DNA from: Siphonodentalium dalli
Lineage: Eukaryota; Mollusca; Scaphopoda; Gadilida; Siphonodentaliidae
Length of the DNA: 64,000 bases
Assembly: GCA_032622095.1 (NCBI GenBank)
Contig: CP136069.1
Span: forward strand, 68,409,319 to 68,473,318
Direction of reading: 5' to 3'
Shown one piece after another: positions 32,383 to 45,635 of the stretch; positions within the stretch are counted from its first letter, which is position 1, and the number at the start of each line of letters is the position of its first letter. The notes under the pieces were generated by a model that was not told the DNA's origin, made no database searches, and saw nothing but the letters and a program-made list of their open reading frames with translations. The position numbers and the translations under genes are program-made.

Positions 32383-32636
32383 AGGGAAACCAAGTTTCAT
32401 AACGGGAGCTGCGCTGGTGCAACATTAAATACCATACGCCAGTGCATTCTCATATATATGCGAGTTTCCCATATGGAGCCTCGCATATAAGAAAATGCAA
32501 TTGCTAACAATGTCCACGTAAATGTTGTTAAGCAAATGTATTCTCTTATATATGGAGGCACCCTATGGGGGACTCGCATATATAGCAGAATAAATTGGTA
32601 CAGAATTTCAAGAAGATCCAGTCATGAAAGGGTTAA
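32383..32636 (+). mobile_element. piggyBac-type MITE, copy 3
   Basis: Contains GGGAGCTGCGCTGGTGCAAC, two degenerate TATAAGA palindromes and a clear right end GAAAGGG-TTAA; the left end is eroded. Confidence 0.65.
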
Positions 32637-32674
32637 AGTGATGTGAACCATTATACAGTTGTCGTCCGCTGTCG

Positions 32675-32785
32675 AGGGAGACATTGAGATATGTCACCCG
32701 CTCGAGAACGGAATGTCTCCCGAAGAGCGCAGCTCAGAGGGAGACATTCCGTTCTCGAGCGGGTGACAAATCTCACTGTCTCCCG
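32675..32785. repeat. Near-perfect ~110-bp palindrome
   Basis: Arms share GGGAGACATT, GTCACCCGCTCGAGAACGGA and ATGTCTCCC around a short CGAAGAGCGCAGCTCAGA loop. Two related GGGCGACA stretches lie at 33675-33740. Confidence 0.85.
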
Positions 32786-34586
32786 AGAAGAAGGGCAACA
32801 ACTGTTTTGTTATCCGATTAATACAGAAAACAATCCTTTCCATCCACACACACGATGTTGCACTGAGTCACGGGTCCTTTCTTTCCCGATTATGTATATT
32901 TTCAGTAACTTCGTATCGTCCTATATGATTTCTGTTCTATAATCGATAGTGAAGCCGTTAAGCGTTTGATATTCACCGTTTATTTACGATCATTTTGATG
33001 GTTGAATCGTCAATATCGGTCCATGCAATGTAAACAAATAAGCCATATAATTATATATATATTATCCACTTCTGCATTTTAGCATATTCAATGTCGTCTT
33101 GTGTGCGGAATTTACTCGAGATATTCACTTCACTTCATCTTCCCCCGAAACCTATTGGGTAATTGTCGATTTCATTAATGTACATTCATATGTGTCAATG
33201 CTCCCAAGTACATGGCGACCCCCCCCCCCCCCCACAACATACTTCTATGATCACATTGCAGACATGGCGGAGAGGTCTGATAAGATGGATAAGCGTACAG
33301 GACCATTCGCGACAAACGTATTACGTTGTCCACCAGCAAGCATGTATAACCAACCAACCTCAAGGGGTCGACTCGTTCAATCTTGTACCATAATGTCGAC
33401 ATGATATATTGAATCACCGAATGTTTCGATGTAAAAAGTACATAATAACGCTTGTCCGATAAAAGTATCAACTTAAAAGTTCGAATATTAGTGTTCACTA
33501 AATATATGCAAATTAGCAAACACCACAACTGGTGTTTTTTGCGAATCCGTGGGTATATAAGATTTACGACTCTAGTACGTCATAGTGATGTGAAATAGCT
33601 TATGTACTGCAGTGTGTTATGTGTGTATGTGTGTATGTGTGTTTGGATACATGTATGTTCTTGCAACATAACACTGGCGGGGCGACAAAAACAATGTCTC
33701 CCGGCTCAGCGGGCGACAGAGTGATTTGTCGCCCGGCACGTGACAGGACATGGGCCAATCAGATGGCTGTAAAATAGGGAGGAAGGTAATAATACACTGA
33801 TGGCCGGCCGGGTGTCCAGAATGGAGTAGAAATACTCTTGCTGTAATTTGTCATTAATATGATATCCAATTCAGGGTTTTTTTTTTTTAGTATTTTGGCA
33901 ATGAGTTGGGCTTCAAAACCACTTTGAATGAGAGAAATAATGTAATTCTAACTGGTAAACTGACTGCAGGAAGTTATCGTGTTGTATTTGTTGAAAATTT
34001 TGAAATCCAAGATGGCCGCTGGCAGCCATGTTTTTTTGGACGAATGACCTCAAAATGACTCATTCCTATTTACATGTCCATGTCCATGTTAACATCCATG
34101 ATAAATAGTATGCACAGAAATTCATATACAGCTGTTTACAGTGAATTTCCCCCCGCAAATCTCTGTTTTAGTGTTAAAAGGGGGGTGGGTGTCAAAAAAT
34201 GGTCGGAAAAAACTGTCGAAAACGGAAAAAAAATTGGCGGTGGGGGTGGGTGGGTACAAAAAATGATCGAAAGGGAAAAAATGCCATACGTGCCTGAATT
34301 TTTTTTCCGACCCCCCCCCCCCCCCCCTGTCCAAATAAGAAGAAATCAACGTAATTGTTGTAAACGATTTACACGCAGTGACCATCTGTTTGCAGACTGG
34401 CTACGTTATTTGTATCACTCAATATCTCATTCGTCTCGAGTAAAGAGATATATATGTCAAGCCAGTGCAGTTAAGACGTGGTTTACTCTGAAATGGCACA
34501 GGTATTTTCGACAATGTTAGCTGATTGTAACTCTGCATGTGCCCAGTAGATATACTGTCTTAGTACTAACATCAGTCTTATTTACT
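32786..34586. other. Intergenic, C tracts and repeat words only
   Basis: C runs at 33219-33233 and 34311-34327, and an AAGATGGCCGCTGGCAGCC block at 34013. Frames at 33099-33528 and 34074-34520 are driven by these tracts. Confidence 0.5.
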
Positions 34587-34764
34587 TAGTCATAAATTCA
34601 TTTTCATTATAATTACCATGTTGTTTGCATCGTTCACAGAGCACACGAGTGTATTTTGCACTGAGCCATAGCCCAAATTCCTTAATTTGTTGCATATATT
34701 CTGTTGAGTATAAAAGGAGATGGTCTCACAAATGACCGGATTTAGTGTACAGTACCACTTTAAG
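34587..34764 (+). repeat. Half copy of the 50600-50887 hairpin MITE
   Basis: Shares CATAAATTCATTTTCATTAT, TTGTTGCATATATTCTGT and GACCGGATTTAGTGTACAGT with one arm of the element at 50.6 kb. Confidence 0.7.
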
Positions 34765-35028
34765 GTGGCATCAGGTTATTATATAACTGAAGTTAGCCCG
34801 AAGTTAACCTTGAACTATCTGACATAATTACCCACCAGACAGACGACGATATATCACTCAAAAATTTGCAATAAATAGACATTTTTGAAAAAAAGTTCAT
34901 GAATGTTGCCAGACATTTTACAGCTGTGTGAACGTTTATGTATATATTATAAACCTCTCGAATACACGTGTATGTAACACATATATGCGTTATACATCTG
35001 ACCGCATATCACCGACTGTAGAACTCAC
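34765..35028. other. No gene recognised
   Basis: Intergenic AT-rich DNA. Confidence 0.4.
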
Positions 35029-35110
35029 CTGTGTAGAATGATAAAGTATTCCTCCCGGTCTTGATTATGGGTATCTTATCGAGGAGTGCCTGCGCTAAGC
35101 CCAATTCTGT
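35029..35110 (-). pseudogene. Possible relic of an EF-hand exon
   Basis: On the minus strand a stretch ending ACACAG|GTGAGT encodes THNQDREEYFIILHR, with the same spacing as DHRITRAEYISFVDR (gene B) and SMTVSREEYVNHVDK (gene A). An upstream in-frame TAA and a missing exon remainder argue for a dead fragment. Could be chance. Confidence 0.25.
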
Positions 35111-35400
35111 ATGAGATAAGACTGTTACTGAGGAGTTCACGCGACCTTAAACCATTATCACATTCGTGTCCTTATCAGCCCTTGGTCTTCCCGCACATGT
35201 CAGCACATAACCCAGTTTACGAGGTTCATGCGAGTTGGGAAATAACATAACTGTTTATGAAAGTCTGTAAAATAGCTATCATCAATAAATACATGTTTTT
35301 AATAGATATACTATAGATAGACCTTATTTTCATTATTAATGACTCTCCACTATCGAGCTATCGCATATCGAAACCTTTGTTATGCAAACGTTACTGTTAC
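35111..35400. other. No gene recognised
   Basis: Intergenic DNA before the SINE. Confidence 0.4.
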
Positions 35401-35670
35401 AGTGGAGGGCCTCGGTTGCTCAGTCGGCAAGGGGCTCTGCTCCAGACCGTCTCGCTCTCCAGCGCTGGCGATATGGGTTCAATGCCTGGCGGACTCATCG
35501 TTGACTTTGTATCCAATATCGCTATCTGGGGGAGTTGCCAGTTATACTGTGAATAGACATGCGCAATGGGCAATTCTTTCCAGTCACTGAAATCGCTGCT
35601 AGATTTACATTTCGCCCTGGCTGCTGAAAGCGATGTTAATCAATAAATACAAATAAATAAATAAATAAAT
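35401..35670 (+). mobile_element. tRNA-derived SINE
   Basis: GGCCTCGGTTGCTCAGTCGG carries a pol III A box and GGGTTCAATGCC a B box about 50 bases later, as in a tRNA gene. A unique body follows and the 3' end is (AAAT)n at 35640-35668. The 83-codon frame over it is not a gene. Confidence 0.85.
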
Positions 35671-35829
35671 GTTACAATGGGATGACGATACAATCCAATA
35701 AGCCCAATAAGATCATAAACTATAAATAAATACTTCATGGTCAATATTGTAAAGGGTCAAAAGCATGCGTGCATTGAAAAATGTTCTGAAATATTCCGGG
35801 AACAATAGAGGTGAAGTAAAAATTCTCTG
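35671..35829. other. No gene recognised
   Basis: Short spacer between SINE and inverted-repeat structure. Confidence 0.4.
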
Positions 35830-35964
35830 TTAAAGTTTTTTCTCTATGGATTGTGGTTCTGGGTGGTTTGAACATCAATTTCCAGGTGGGTGTGGAGTTC
35901 TCACACTTGAGCATTTCCTATATTCCAAGATGGCGTCCAACATGGCTGCCGTTGTATATAATAC

Positions 35965-36190
35965 TAGCAGATTAACCCACCACTGGCGGGATTGGTCCCA
36001 TGGCTTTGGTCGATCCATTAATTTTTGTTTTTCAAGGTAACACCGTACAGTCATATATATATGAGCAAGGACACGGGCGCATGCAAAATTGGACCCGGTT
36101 TGCAGATTAGCCCGCCACTGGCGAGATTCGACCCATGGATTTGGTCGATCCATTATTTGTTGTTTTTCAAGGTAACCCCGTACAGGCACG
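35965..36190 (+). repeat. Two ~90-bp direct repeats
   Basis: CAGATTA(A/G)CCC(A/G)CCACTGGCG, TTTGGTCGATCCATTA and TTTTTCAAGGTAAC occur at 35967 and again at 36104. They lie in DNA inserted between the outer and inner left arms of the inverted structure. Confidence 0.8.
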
Positions 36191-37310
36191 TCGACAGCAT
36201 GCTGATGTCCGAAACGTCATTTGCTGGTACCCGTTTGAAGGTCAAGGTCACGTCCTGAGTTGACCATACATAAACAATTTCACGTTGCTGCTGATGCCCG
36301 AAATATCGCCGAAGGTCAGTTGCGGATACCCGTTGCAAGTATTCCCCGTCCCGTGTTGAGCGCAGCGATTGAGCTAACAAAGCAATCTCGACTCCACATC
36401 CCCACCTGGATAATTACTGACCACTCGACACGTCACAGAAGCTTGCAAACAGCCGTATGCGAAAACACAAGGCAATAAAGAGCATTATTCGGTTATCAAA
36501 ACCAAATATGGAAAATTAGCTCGCAAACAGCCGTAGGCAAACCCCAAGGCAATAAAGAGCGTTATTCGGTTAACAAAACCAAATATGGAAAATTAAGGAG
36601 CGTTATTGCGTTAACCACTCCCTGCCAAGGACGATTACAGGGGAAGGGAGAATGGGTGCTCGGACCTTTTGAAAAGCGGTGCGATGACACTGTCCGTGGA
36701 TTTTTACACTTAGATAGGAAGTTTGGGCTCAATCGGTCCAGCGTTTTCGAGTCTATAAAACATATTATATAGTAGATGAACTAAGTCAGTTTAATCTGTT
36801 TTGTTGGAAACTATATTTCATCAAATGTACACCAATTTATATTGTATTTGGATGGTATTACATTATACTACTCTTTGTATGAAAAATTGGCACTCCATTA
36901 GAAAGATGGCTGCCAAAATGTTGACCGGAATGTGAAAACTATAATTTGTTTTGGTACTCATATCTCTTATATCCGTCCCTATTGTTTTGGACTGCAAATT
37001 GTGCCTTGTTTTCTTATTATTCATATAGTATGACCATTTTCTCAGTACTACATGCTGTTCCTTTAGTCTCAGCCACTTATAATCCCTAACAAAATTTATC
37101 TCACAGAATGTGGTATGATTTTCCCCCGAAAACTCAATATTGGTTCCTGACCATATTTTCATGTGAAATGAAGATATTTGAAGGAATTAATCGAGTTTGA
37201 GTATTGCCGATAAAATGCAATGTTATTAGGGCCTGAAACGGTTACTATTGTTTATGATGGCAGTCAAAATGGCAGGAAATGTATAGAAAATTATATATTT
37301 GGTCATTATG

Positions 37311-39844
37311 TGCTTGCATGCCGTGACTGATAGATGCATGGGATTGGCTAATGTGCATTAAATACATTAAAAAGAAACACGTTAAATAGGACACAGTAGA
37401 AGACAATATGAACATGGGAAATTATATGTATATACGGTGTGATATATATATTGTAGAATACCAGAGACTCTCGCGCCATATTTCATTTATTCAAGATACA
37501 ACCATTGTATAAATTGGTACCTTGACCTCAACTATGTGGAGAATGCACAATAAGTGTATGCCGATATTGTGATTGGTGCATACAAACATGGTTAAGCTTA
37601 GTCCTATGCATACGGCAATTTTGTCATACTTGTCTTTTGTGCAATGATATCATGATATGAATAAGTCTCAGACAAATTTAAATGGATATTTCCATGTTTC
37701 CAAAAGCTGTACAACATAACAGCTTGCCATGTCCTAGTAGATCAGAGAGATAATTTGATCACAGCATCATCAAAGGAAAAAGATTAATTGGGCTACCGAT
37801 ACAATGTAACGGAGCTATCGTGACATTAAATTATCACTCACACACGTTCAGATGATAGCATTGAACATTGCGTGAGTTTAGATATTAGCGTATATACCGG
37901 GTATCGTTGACCATATGACCCACAAATCCTAGTTTCACATGTACCAATCTATATAACTTGTGAACTAACATAGTGCAAGTGCCTAAATACAATGGTATTT
38001 CGGCGACATATGGAAGACAAAACTTTCCCAATGAATATAACACATATAATTACCCGATTTCAAAATGAGCATGGTCAAACTATTGGCAACTGGTTAATTC
38101 CCAACCAGCTGGCTGAAGCGTAGCACACAGTTGGTTGGATATAGGCTAGCTCTAGTCACTGAAGTGTGCACATTTTGACAAATCAGTGAAATAGATATCA
38201 CACTTCGGCGATTACTCCCGATCGCTAGTGGTTGAGAAATTTCAAAGTATGCTCAAGACAATTGTTGCTTGTAAGCAATGTTTGCGGAGAAAATCGGGTC
38301 ACGGTGGAATAAACTTGAAGATACATATGCTAGGATATCAGTTTCTCTGAATCAGTTGTTCGCCCATGACACATCACAAAATGGGGTGAGCTAAATCAAT
38401 TGTGTGCACAACACAGGGCATAATAATTATAACGCTGGCACCAAATGACTAGCTCCACTCTGGTAGTATATTGTAATACTCAAACCGATACGTGGTGATG
38501 GATAGAATTGCCGGAATAAGACTTTGGGTTTAGGAGCGAACGCACATCTATGACTTAATTTTGTATTCTAAGTGTAGATGCCTATAACATATTGTAATAC
38601 TCAACGATACGTGGTGATGGATAGAATTGCCGGAATAAGACTTTGGGTTTAGGAGCGAATGCACTTCTATGACTTAATGTTTTATTCTAAGTGTAGATGC
38701 CTATAACAGCTTTTGTTGTTTTCATATCTGAACCTCTGTCCATGATCTTTGTGAAATATACATGTTTCTGACTAAATTATGGTAACTAATTTTATTGCAC
38801 GTCCGGTTATCAAAGATATCGGTAGATATTTAAGACATATTTACTAGGAGAAAGCTGGCAACTTTGAAGATTCAACATGAATAAACATGTACAGGATATT
38901 TAGGGCCATGGTAATATATATAATTATATATGACCTGTCAAAACAAGCATCACCACAGTTGGGCCCATTCTCCACCATATATATATAACATGGTTATGCT
39001 AAATTATATGTTCCGACCCAGTAAACCACACTTGGAAAACATGCGTACTGCATATGTATGCAAATAAATCTCCCAGAACTCAACCAATTATGCATGTGAG
39101 ACGTATCAGACCCAAGATGACTAGAGTGCTGGTTCCAGACACAAACTCAAATCGTATGTCCTTCAAGTGAAGCATGAGTTCGGTCGGTTTTACTTCGAGT
39201 GTTGGTGATAGTTACGTATGATGGGATGATCATGTTTGGTGCTATCTCAATGTTCTGAAAACTCTCAAATGTGAGCAATCATCAGCCACCTATCATTACT
39301 AGGTAGTTAATACGGCTTTCTATGAAATATTTAGCATAAGCAAGAATATCACCAGAAAAAGTTAATTTACAGTTTAGTATTTGTTTGGTTGTTTCAGTCG
39401 ATAGACCATATCACGACTAATACCACACCTTCCCGGAGCCAGATTATGCTGACCATAATTGTATTTTTTATTTCCATAATATTCAAGCTATTTGATTATT
39501 TAATTCCTGAGCAGAGGCGGGAACTGCGTTGCTTCTATGAACTGTCAACATTTGCCTCACTGCTTATAAACATAAATGATGTCTCAGTCGTATAAGGATA
39601 AATACTGATTTCGGCAGCCTTTTTGATATTCTCAAGTAACAATGATATTGATTTGTATAGTTAATAATAGCCTGTGCTTAATTCCATCAGTTCGCGTTCG
39701 TTTCAAATGGCTAGAAACACCAATTTATACCAAGATAAATTTGATCAGGGATCGAAATTGGCTAAGACCAAAGAAATAACAAGTGTAATGTCTCCAATGC
39801 AGATTAGTCAACTTTACGAATCAACCACAATATCTGAACGAATA
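37311..39844. other. Loop of the 35.8-40.5 kb structure, no gene
   Basis: Only a tandem duplication (below) is recognised; the short frame at 39389 has no domain. Confidence 0.5.
38468..38707 (+). repeat. ~118-bp tandem duplication
   Basis: Two copies differing at a few bases, each containing GATACGTGGTGATGGATAGA and CTAAGTGTAGATGCCTATAA. Confidence 0.95.
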
Positions 39845-40609
39845 AGGACGAAACATATAATTTTCTATAACATTGCAGCCATTTTGACCATAAATGAAAT
39901 TGCATTTTGTCGGTAATACTTCTACTGGCTTAACTCCTTCAGAGCTGTTCATTTCATATTAAAATGTGACTGGCAACAGAAAGTGAGTTTTCGATTATAT
40001 AGCATACTACGTTCTTTAAACAAAATTAGGGATTGGAAGTAGCTGCAAACAAATGAACAACAAATTTCACTGCTCAAATGATCGTTGGACGTGAATAATA
40101 GGAAAACAAACAACAATTTATCGTCAGTTCCAAACAGTAGAAACGGATATAGAAGATATGAGTGGAAATGAGTCTATTTTCCAATTCATGTCACCATTTT
40201 TGGCAGCCATCTTGCTATTGGAGAACCAATTGTTCCTGCAATATGTAGTACATTGCAATAGCATCACAACAATGTACACATTTGTACGCAATATATTAAT
40301 ATTTTCTCCAACAAATTGGATTAAACTGACTTAGTCCATATTTTGTAGCACGCCGGCCACGTTGAACCCCATCTTGGTTTATAGGAAATGCTCCACCCAA
40401 AAATTGAAGTACATGCCATCCAGAATCACAATCCGCTGAGAAAAAACTTTAACAGATAATTTTTACTTACCCCTAAAATTGCCCTTTGCTTCTGGACTAA
40501 AAATTCATATTCAGACTAAAATATTTTAATGAACTGATGTTTGTTGACAAATCATTATAAGAGTTTGTTCACATAACAATGGTTTCAACACGCGGGAGTT
40601 CGTTATAGG

Positions 40610-40909
40610 AGAATTCACCCCCGACCAAGTGGTCCTGCTAATGTGATATGGTGCTGTTGTGTCCTGCTGAATTACTATGATGGTGTTAAGGGCAAACTAA
40701 TGATGTTAACAAAAAGTACCGTTATTTTTTTTAATTAATAAATAGTCATAAATTCATTTTCATTATAATTACCATGTCTTTTTCATCGTTCATAGAACAT
40801 ATACGAGTGTATTTGCACTAATACATGGCTCAAGTTCATTCATTTGTTGCACATATTCTTTTGATTTGATTGTCCCATGGTCGGATTTAATGACAGTCCC
40901 ACTTTAAAT
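40610..40909 (+). repeat. Two MITE fragments side by side
   Basis: 40617-40735 is one end of the 13036-13640 family (CCGACCAAGTGGTCCTGCTA); 40741-40909 is a half copy of the 50600-50887 hairpin family (GTCATAAATTCATTTTCATT). Confidence 0.7.
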
Positions 40910-41847
40910 ACTCCTGGCGATTATCATTTATGGAAGGGTACTTCCTTACACTCACAATCAGTCGATTTTTGCGCATTAATTATGGGGGTGGATACTCTTT
41001 GAGTGACTAATTCCTTTAAGTGTTAAACTCTGCTAAAAAGGAGGCTATCATATGACGTCAGATAGTATACACCAAAACTTACTTCCAAATGCATTAATTT
41101 ATTTTGCATCATGTTGATACATGTACGTCGGGTACATGTCATCTCTAGAGTTTCCGTATTATATTGTGTATTGTAGTTGAAGTCTGAATTACATTTTTTC
41201 TGCCAAATTAAAAACACTTTGGCCAAATTAAATCCTCATTTAATGATCTCACAACTAATGGATATTTGTGTTTTATTTAACATGTAACATCCTGTATAAT
41301 TATGTCTATGCCTTCAAATGCGACTTCTTTAATCCCATCATTGTTACATGACAATACATCACCATCTACCATCCAGCCTTATGAGTCGTTATGACTGACA
41401 AAGCATTCATTAGTGTTAATCCTCATTACTGTTTTAGTACATTGTTTGAAAGTGACCAGCCATCGGTGTCTTTTGTTACCAATTAAGCTGTATCACCTAA
41501 TCAAATAGCAGATGGTCATATTATAATTTTGATTCTCATGTCGCTCCCTTTACAAAATAAATTTGATTTTTTTAATTTGATTTCCGATTTTGGGGTAAAA
41601 CAAACTTTGGCCAAAAGTTTGGACAAATGAATTTTTGTATTGGCCATTGTCGTAAACAAATTGGCCATTGACAAATTTGGACTATGCCAGCGTGAACACT
41701 GATCGCCGAAATAAACTACCCAGACCTATATATATAAATCCAGTTGGTGAATACGAGCCTAATAATTTTTCGCACTCTTGTGCGCGTGATCGCGGAGGAA
41801 TACACTCGTGGCTTTCGATGCCATCTTTACGCCTTCGTATACTCGTA
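40910..41847. other. No gene recognised
   Basis: Intergenic; no credible frame or repeat. Confidence 0.5.
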
Positions 41848-42290
41848 ACACAAAGTGACGCTAATGGGGTCGTTGTCGTAATGTTTTATACATAGATGCA
41901 CACCGTGTGCATTCGTGTATACATAATTGCTCACCAGTCTCACGTAGTGTCGTGTGAAGGGGTCATTGTCGTAGTGTTTTCTACACAAAAGGCACACCTT
42001 TTGATATTTTTTGTATGTTCATTTTCTTCCGTTCATCGACCAAACAGTTCTTTCCGTCCCTGTTTAATACTAAGAAAAATATGCGACCGATGACCAATTT
42101 TATTGCAGTTTCGTCATTGTGATAAAAGAATGCCTTTATCAGAACTTCGGAAGAAAAATAGTTCTGAATTGAAGAAGACGGCAATTATTTGCGGTAATAT
42201 TTCTATCTCGCCCTGACTGAGACTGGTGAGCATTTATGTATAAAACGTTACGACAACGACCCCATTAGCCACAGTGACGAGCATAACCAC
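41848..42290. mobile_element. ~440-bp element with inverted ends
   Basis: GCTAATGGGGTCGTTGTCGT at 41861 is inverted at 42252 (ACGACAACGACCCCATTAGC), extending to GTGACG outside and TTTTATACATA inside. A third related block lies at 41957. No coding content. Confidence 0.7.
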
Positions 42291-45118
42291 GTTTATGTGG
42301 GTCTGTTTATACTTGTACGTATATGTCGAATAAAAAATAAATATATATAAAATAAATGCATGAATAACTCTTGCGATGACTCCGATTGAAGAAAACAATA
42401 AAATGCATGTCTATCTATTCCCACACGGTGCGCTTCTCACAATAATACGCGAGCTATATGCTTCTATCGATAAAACTGCATGTATGTCTGAATATATGGT
42501 CTGCTTGATGACCTGGACAAATCATAAAACTACTATTTTGTTTTGAAATTCGACAGCCTAGAAAAAGTATGCACACCGAGATCGGGACGTATACAACCGA
42601 ATATTGACGATATTCTTAGCTATGTGTATCGATATTCCCCCTTCTCAACCCCTCTACCAAAACCACCACCCCTTTATAATGCAGGTCAGAGAAGATATAT
42701 ATCTAACTACCGAGAACATGGGTACTGTGTCACCGAAGCATATATATTCAAGTGATTATATAGAGTGTGTGAGAGTAGTAATCGTGATTATATCACCATG
42801 GCTGGTAAGAATCAAATGTTCAAAGGTTTTATGACGAGTTAAACGCAGAATGTGTGCTAAACTGTGTGTATTCAATGTTGACTATATATGCTACGTGGCT
42901 CTATGGGGCTACGACGTTCCACTATGTGCGCCGTTATGCGTGACCAGTACAATCCATCCGTCAGTATTACGTCACCGGGCAAAATGGTGAGCGTGAGAAG
43001 GAACCCCAACCGGGAAGGTCTGGATTTATGACCTTGACCGAATAATTTGTGACGTCACATTCAATGTGATTGAGTGCGCTGTCATTTCAAGTTCAAAACA
43101 TGACGAAAATGAGCGATTAAAACATACGAATTAGTCTATATAATAAAATAATTATATAATAGGATCTAGATGCAACATGGACCAGTGAATATGTCGTTAC
43201 ATGGATTATATATGCTACCGTAAGTCGCCGTAGATTTAGATTAAATGAACATTTTGCAGCGAAATTTGTGATTGTTTCGTTGAGTCTATTTTTAGCACTG
43301 TTAACACTCATTACAATGTTAAAAACTATGGCAGCTAAATTATCGGAATTATTTAGGCCTATGGCAGTCTATCCAAATTGATGGCGTTTTATGCATACGA
43401 TCTCAAACAATGGCATGGAATAAATAGTGGCGTTGGAGCAATGCTGAGGTGGTGGATTGATTGGGGGGGGGGGGGTGATAAAACGGATAAACACTAAAAA
43501 AGTTAAATTCAAAATAATGAATAAATGATAAGTTATAGGTTTAGTTTATAGTATACCCCAGTCCACAGTGAACGCATCCTGGAACATTGAATTGTCAGTC
43601 GCGGTGATTAAGTGAATTGGCACAATCATTTAAATCAGAAATGCTAATTAAGATCCAAATGCTAAGATAAAATAATCTAATAATATAAAATTTTGTCATT
43701 TTCTTTGATTATTTTCTTTTTTTAATCATGTTGTTTAAAAAAATATATATATAATAATAAGGCCTTTGTTTACTGTAACCCACCAGCCCCTATTTATATT
43801 CAGATATCCACCCCTACTAATTGTATTCCCCCCCCCCCACCCCGCTAAAATTGTACTCAGCTCAGCTCTAATTTCTTATTGCATTATTTTTATCTCTGTT
43901 AAATTAGGTGTCAAATCATTTCAAAATTTGCAGATTTCTTTCTCTTGACTTACTACTACTAGTACATCTGTATACACCCTGATAGTTTAAGAACCCTTTT
44001 ATTTTTGTATTTAATGTGCAATTGGTACTGATATTAAAAAACCTCCTTGGCTATGGGGTAACTTGATTGCAAAGCAAATAAAGAAGATACATGTAGTAGT
44101 TTTCAAGTTTTGGGGGTTATAATGCAGTATGTAAAAACTTAAAAGTTCCCACACTATGTGAGTATGTGTGGCTATAAATAAGAATACATTTCATAACATT
44201 AGATTAAAAATGTTCATAGATTTGTAGGCAAGATTCAACTAATGCCCATTGTTATTCCCAACAAATCGAGGAAAAGCCATTATATGTATAAAACATTCAA
44301 AAACATGAACCGGTGCTGTATATTGTAATATATGTTATTAAAGGCTGTATTATTTGTAACAAGCCGACCATATCTGAGATATCAATTCCTGTCATTTTGT
44401 AAGCACCAGCACAGCCATTATTAAAATATTTAAAAATTGTCATGTTCTTGGATGTTTCATACGAACTCTGTCTTTTTTTCAAATCGCTCTGGCCCAACAC
44501 TGTGGAATTTACAACTTTAGAAAACACTAGCTGGGGTTTGAGCTGATAATAAACACGCTTCGTTGATCATCTATGTTAATATAATTTATTAGTCCCTGTT
44601 TATGTCATCTGAGGTCAAAGGTGCCTATCTCATGATATTCCCCTGGTCAGGTGACCCATGTATACAAATTTTCCTACATATCGTCTAAGCTGATTTTATT
44701 TATTGCTTATAATTATATGATATTTAATAAAACTTTTAAGTTCCCCTTTATGGTCAACAGCACTGTCGGCACCTCTCCAATGGTACCCCATGGGTCAATT
44801 TACCCCTGCATACATATTTTCAGTGACCATGGTCCAATCATTTTAGGGATATGATTAACTATTTAATTAAAATTGTTTATTATTTCCCCTGTAAGTCGTC
44901 TGATACCAGCAGACTTAAACCTATGTAACAATTTTCAGCTCCATGGGTCCAACTGTTTTAGGTACAGGTATGTAATTAATTATTTAATTAAATTTAATCA
45001 TGAATACTTAGTGCCCTTTTAAGACATCTGATCATTATCTGATTATGATGTCAATGGCAAATATTCTGATTTAATTGACAAACAAAGAAACAGAATTGGT
45101 TGGTATTAGTATAGATAC
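42291..45118. other. No gene recognised; paired blocks and G/C tracts
   Basis: GAAGGAACCCCAACCGGGAA at 42999 recurs inverted at 47363 (TTCCCGGTTGGGGTTCCTTC). G run at 43463-43475, C run at 43828-43838. Similar GTC-ATCTGA-rich stretches at 44590-45010. Confidence 0.5.
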
Positions 45119-45635
45119 CAGTACTTTTTAACAGCATCGGTTTGCCCTACCACTAGGCTACCAGCATCATATCAATTCATCAGGATCCACCAGCAGCATA
45201 GCAAATTAGCAGTACCACTTAACCAGGGGTGAATACTCCATCTATTGAGGAACATACCCAGCGTGTGCTTATCCCAGACATCAGCAGTGTCTGGGCCATA
45301 CAGGGACATAAGGAAAGAAACAAATGGATTACACAATAATTTGCCTTCATTTAGGCTTCATTTATAATTTCCAATACCTAGAATAATATGCTATAATGTA
45401 TGTGTTTGGTTGATGTTCTAGGCTTATTTTCAGGTGCATGTGCCATCCCAGGCAACCCCAATTCATTTGAAGCGGATAAACCAAAGATCATGAAAATAAC
45501 AACAAGATAAGTTGAACGTATTAAACAGTACTTTTTCAAATATTGACATTTGTTTGCATACCAGCATCATAGAAAGCACCACCCACCAGCATCATAGCAA
45601 ATTAGCAGGACTACTTAACCACTAACCAGAGGTGA
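45119..45635 (-). repeat. Two dispersed-repeat ends flanking a possible exon remnant
   Basis: 45125-45232 and 45558-45630 are copies of the 13541-13640 end (CAGCATCATA and GCAAATTAGCAG words), here in the same orientation. Confidence 0.6.
45236..45355 (-). pseudogene. Possible degenerate EF-hand exon
   Basis: A minus-strand frame contains SFLMSLYGPDTADVWDKH followed by TLGMFLNR. It aligns with EF-hand 3 of gene B (LYDVDEDDHLDKHDYDAF) at Leu, Tyr, three Asp, Lys, His and Phe, but most calcium ligands are gone. A CTGG|GTATGT donor follows. It runs into a dispersed repeat. With the 35.1-kb fragment it may be debris of a third copy, or chance. Confidence 0.25.

Larger units (their letters stand above)
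35830..40460. repeat. ~4.6-kb inverted-repeat structure
   Basis: Outer ends 35830-35955 and 40365-40460 are inverted copies (GTTAAAGTTTTTTCTC). Inner arms 36770-37310 and 39845-40345 match in reverse complement (ACTAAGTCAGTTTAATC, AAGATGGCTGCCAAAA, TAGAAAATTATAT). The loop encodes nothing recognisable. Likely a diverged Foldback-like transposon related to the one at 20.2-24.4 kb. Confidence 0.7.

Noticed and set aside
35401-35490. A free tRNA gene
   Set aside because: A and B boxes are present but the body continues into a SINE with an (AAAT)n tail and no proper acceptor stem.
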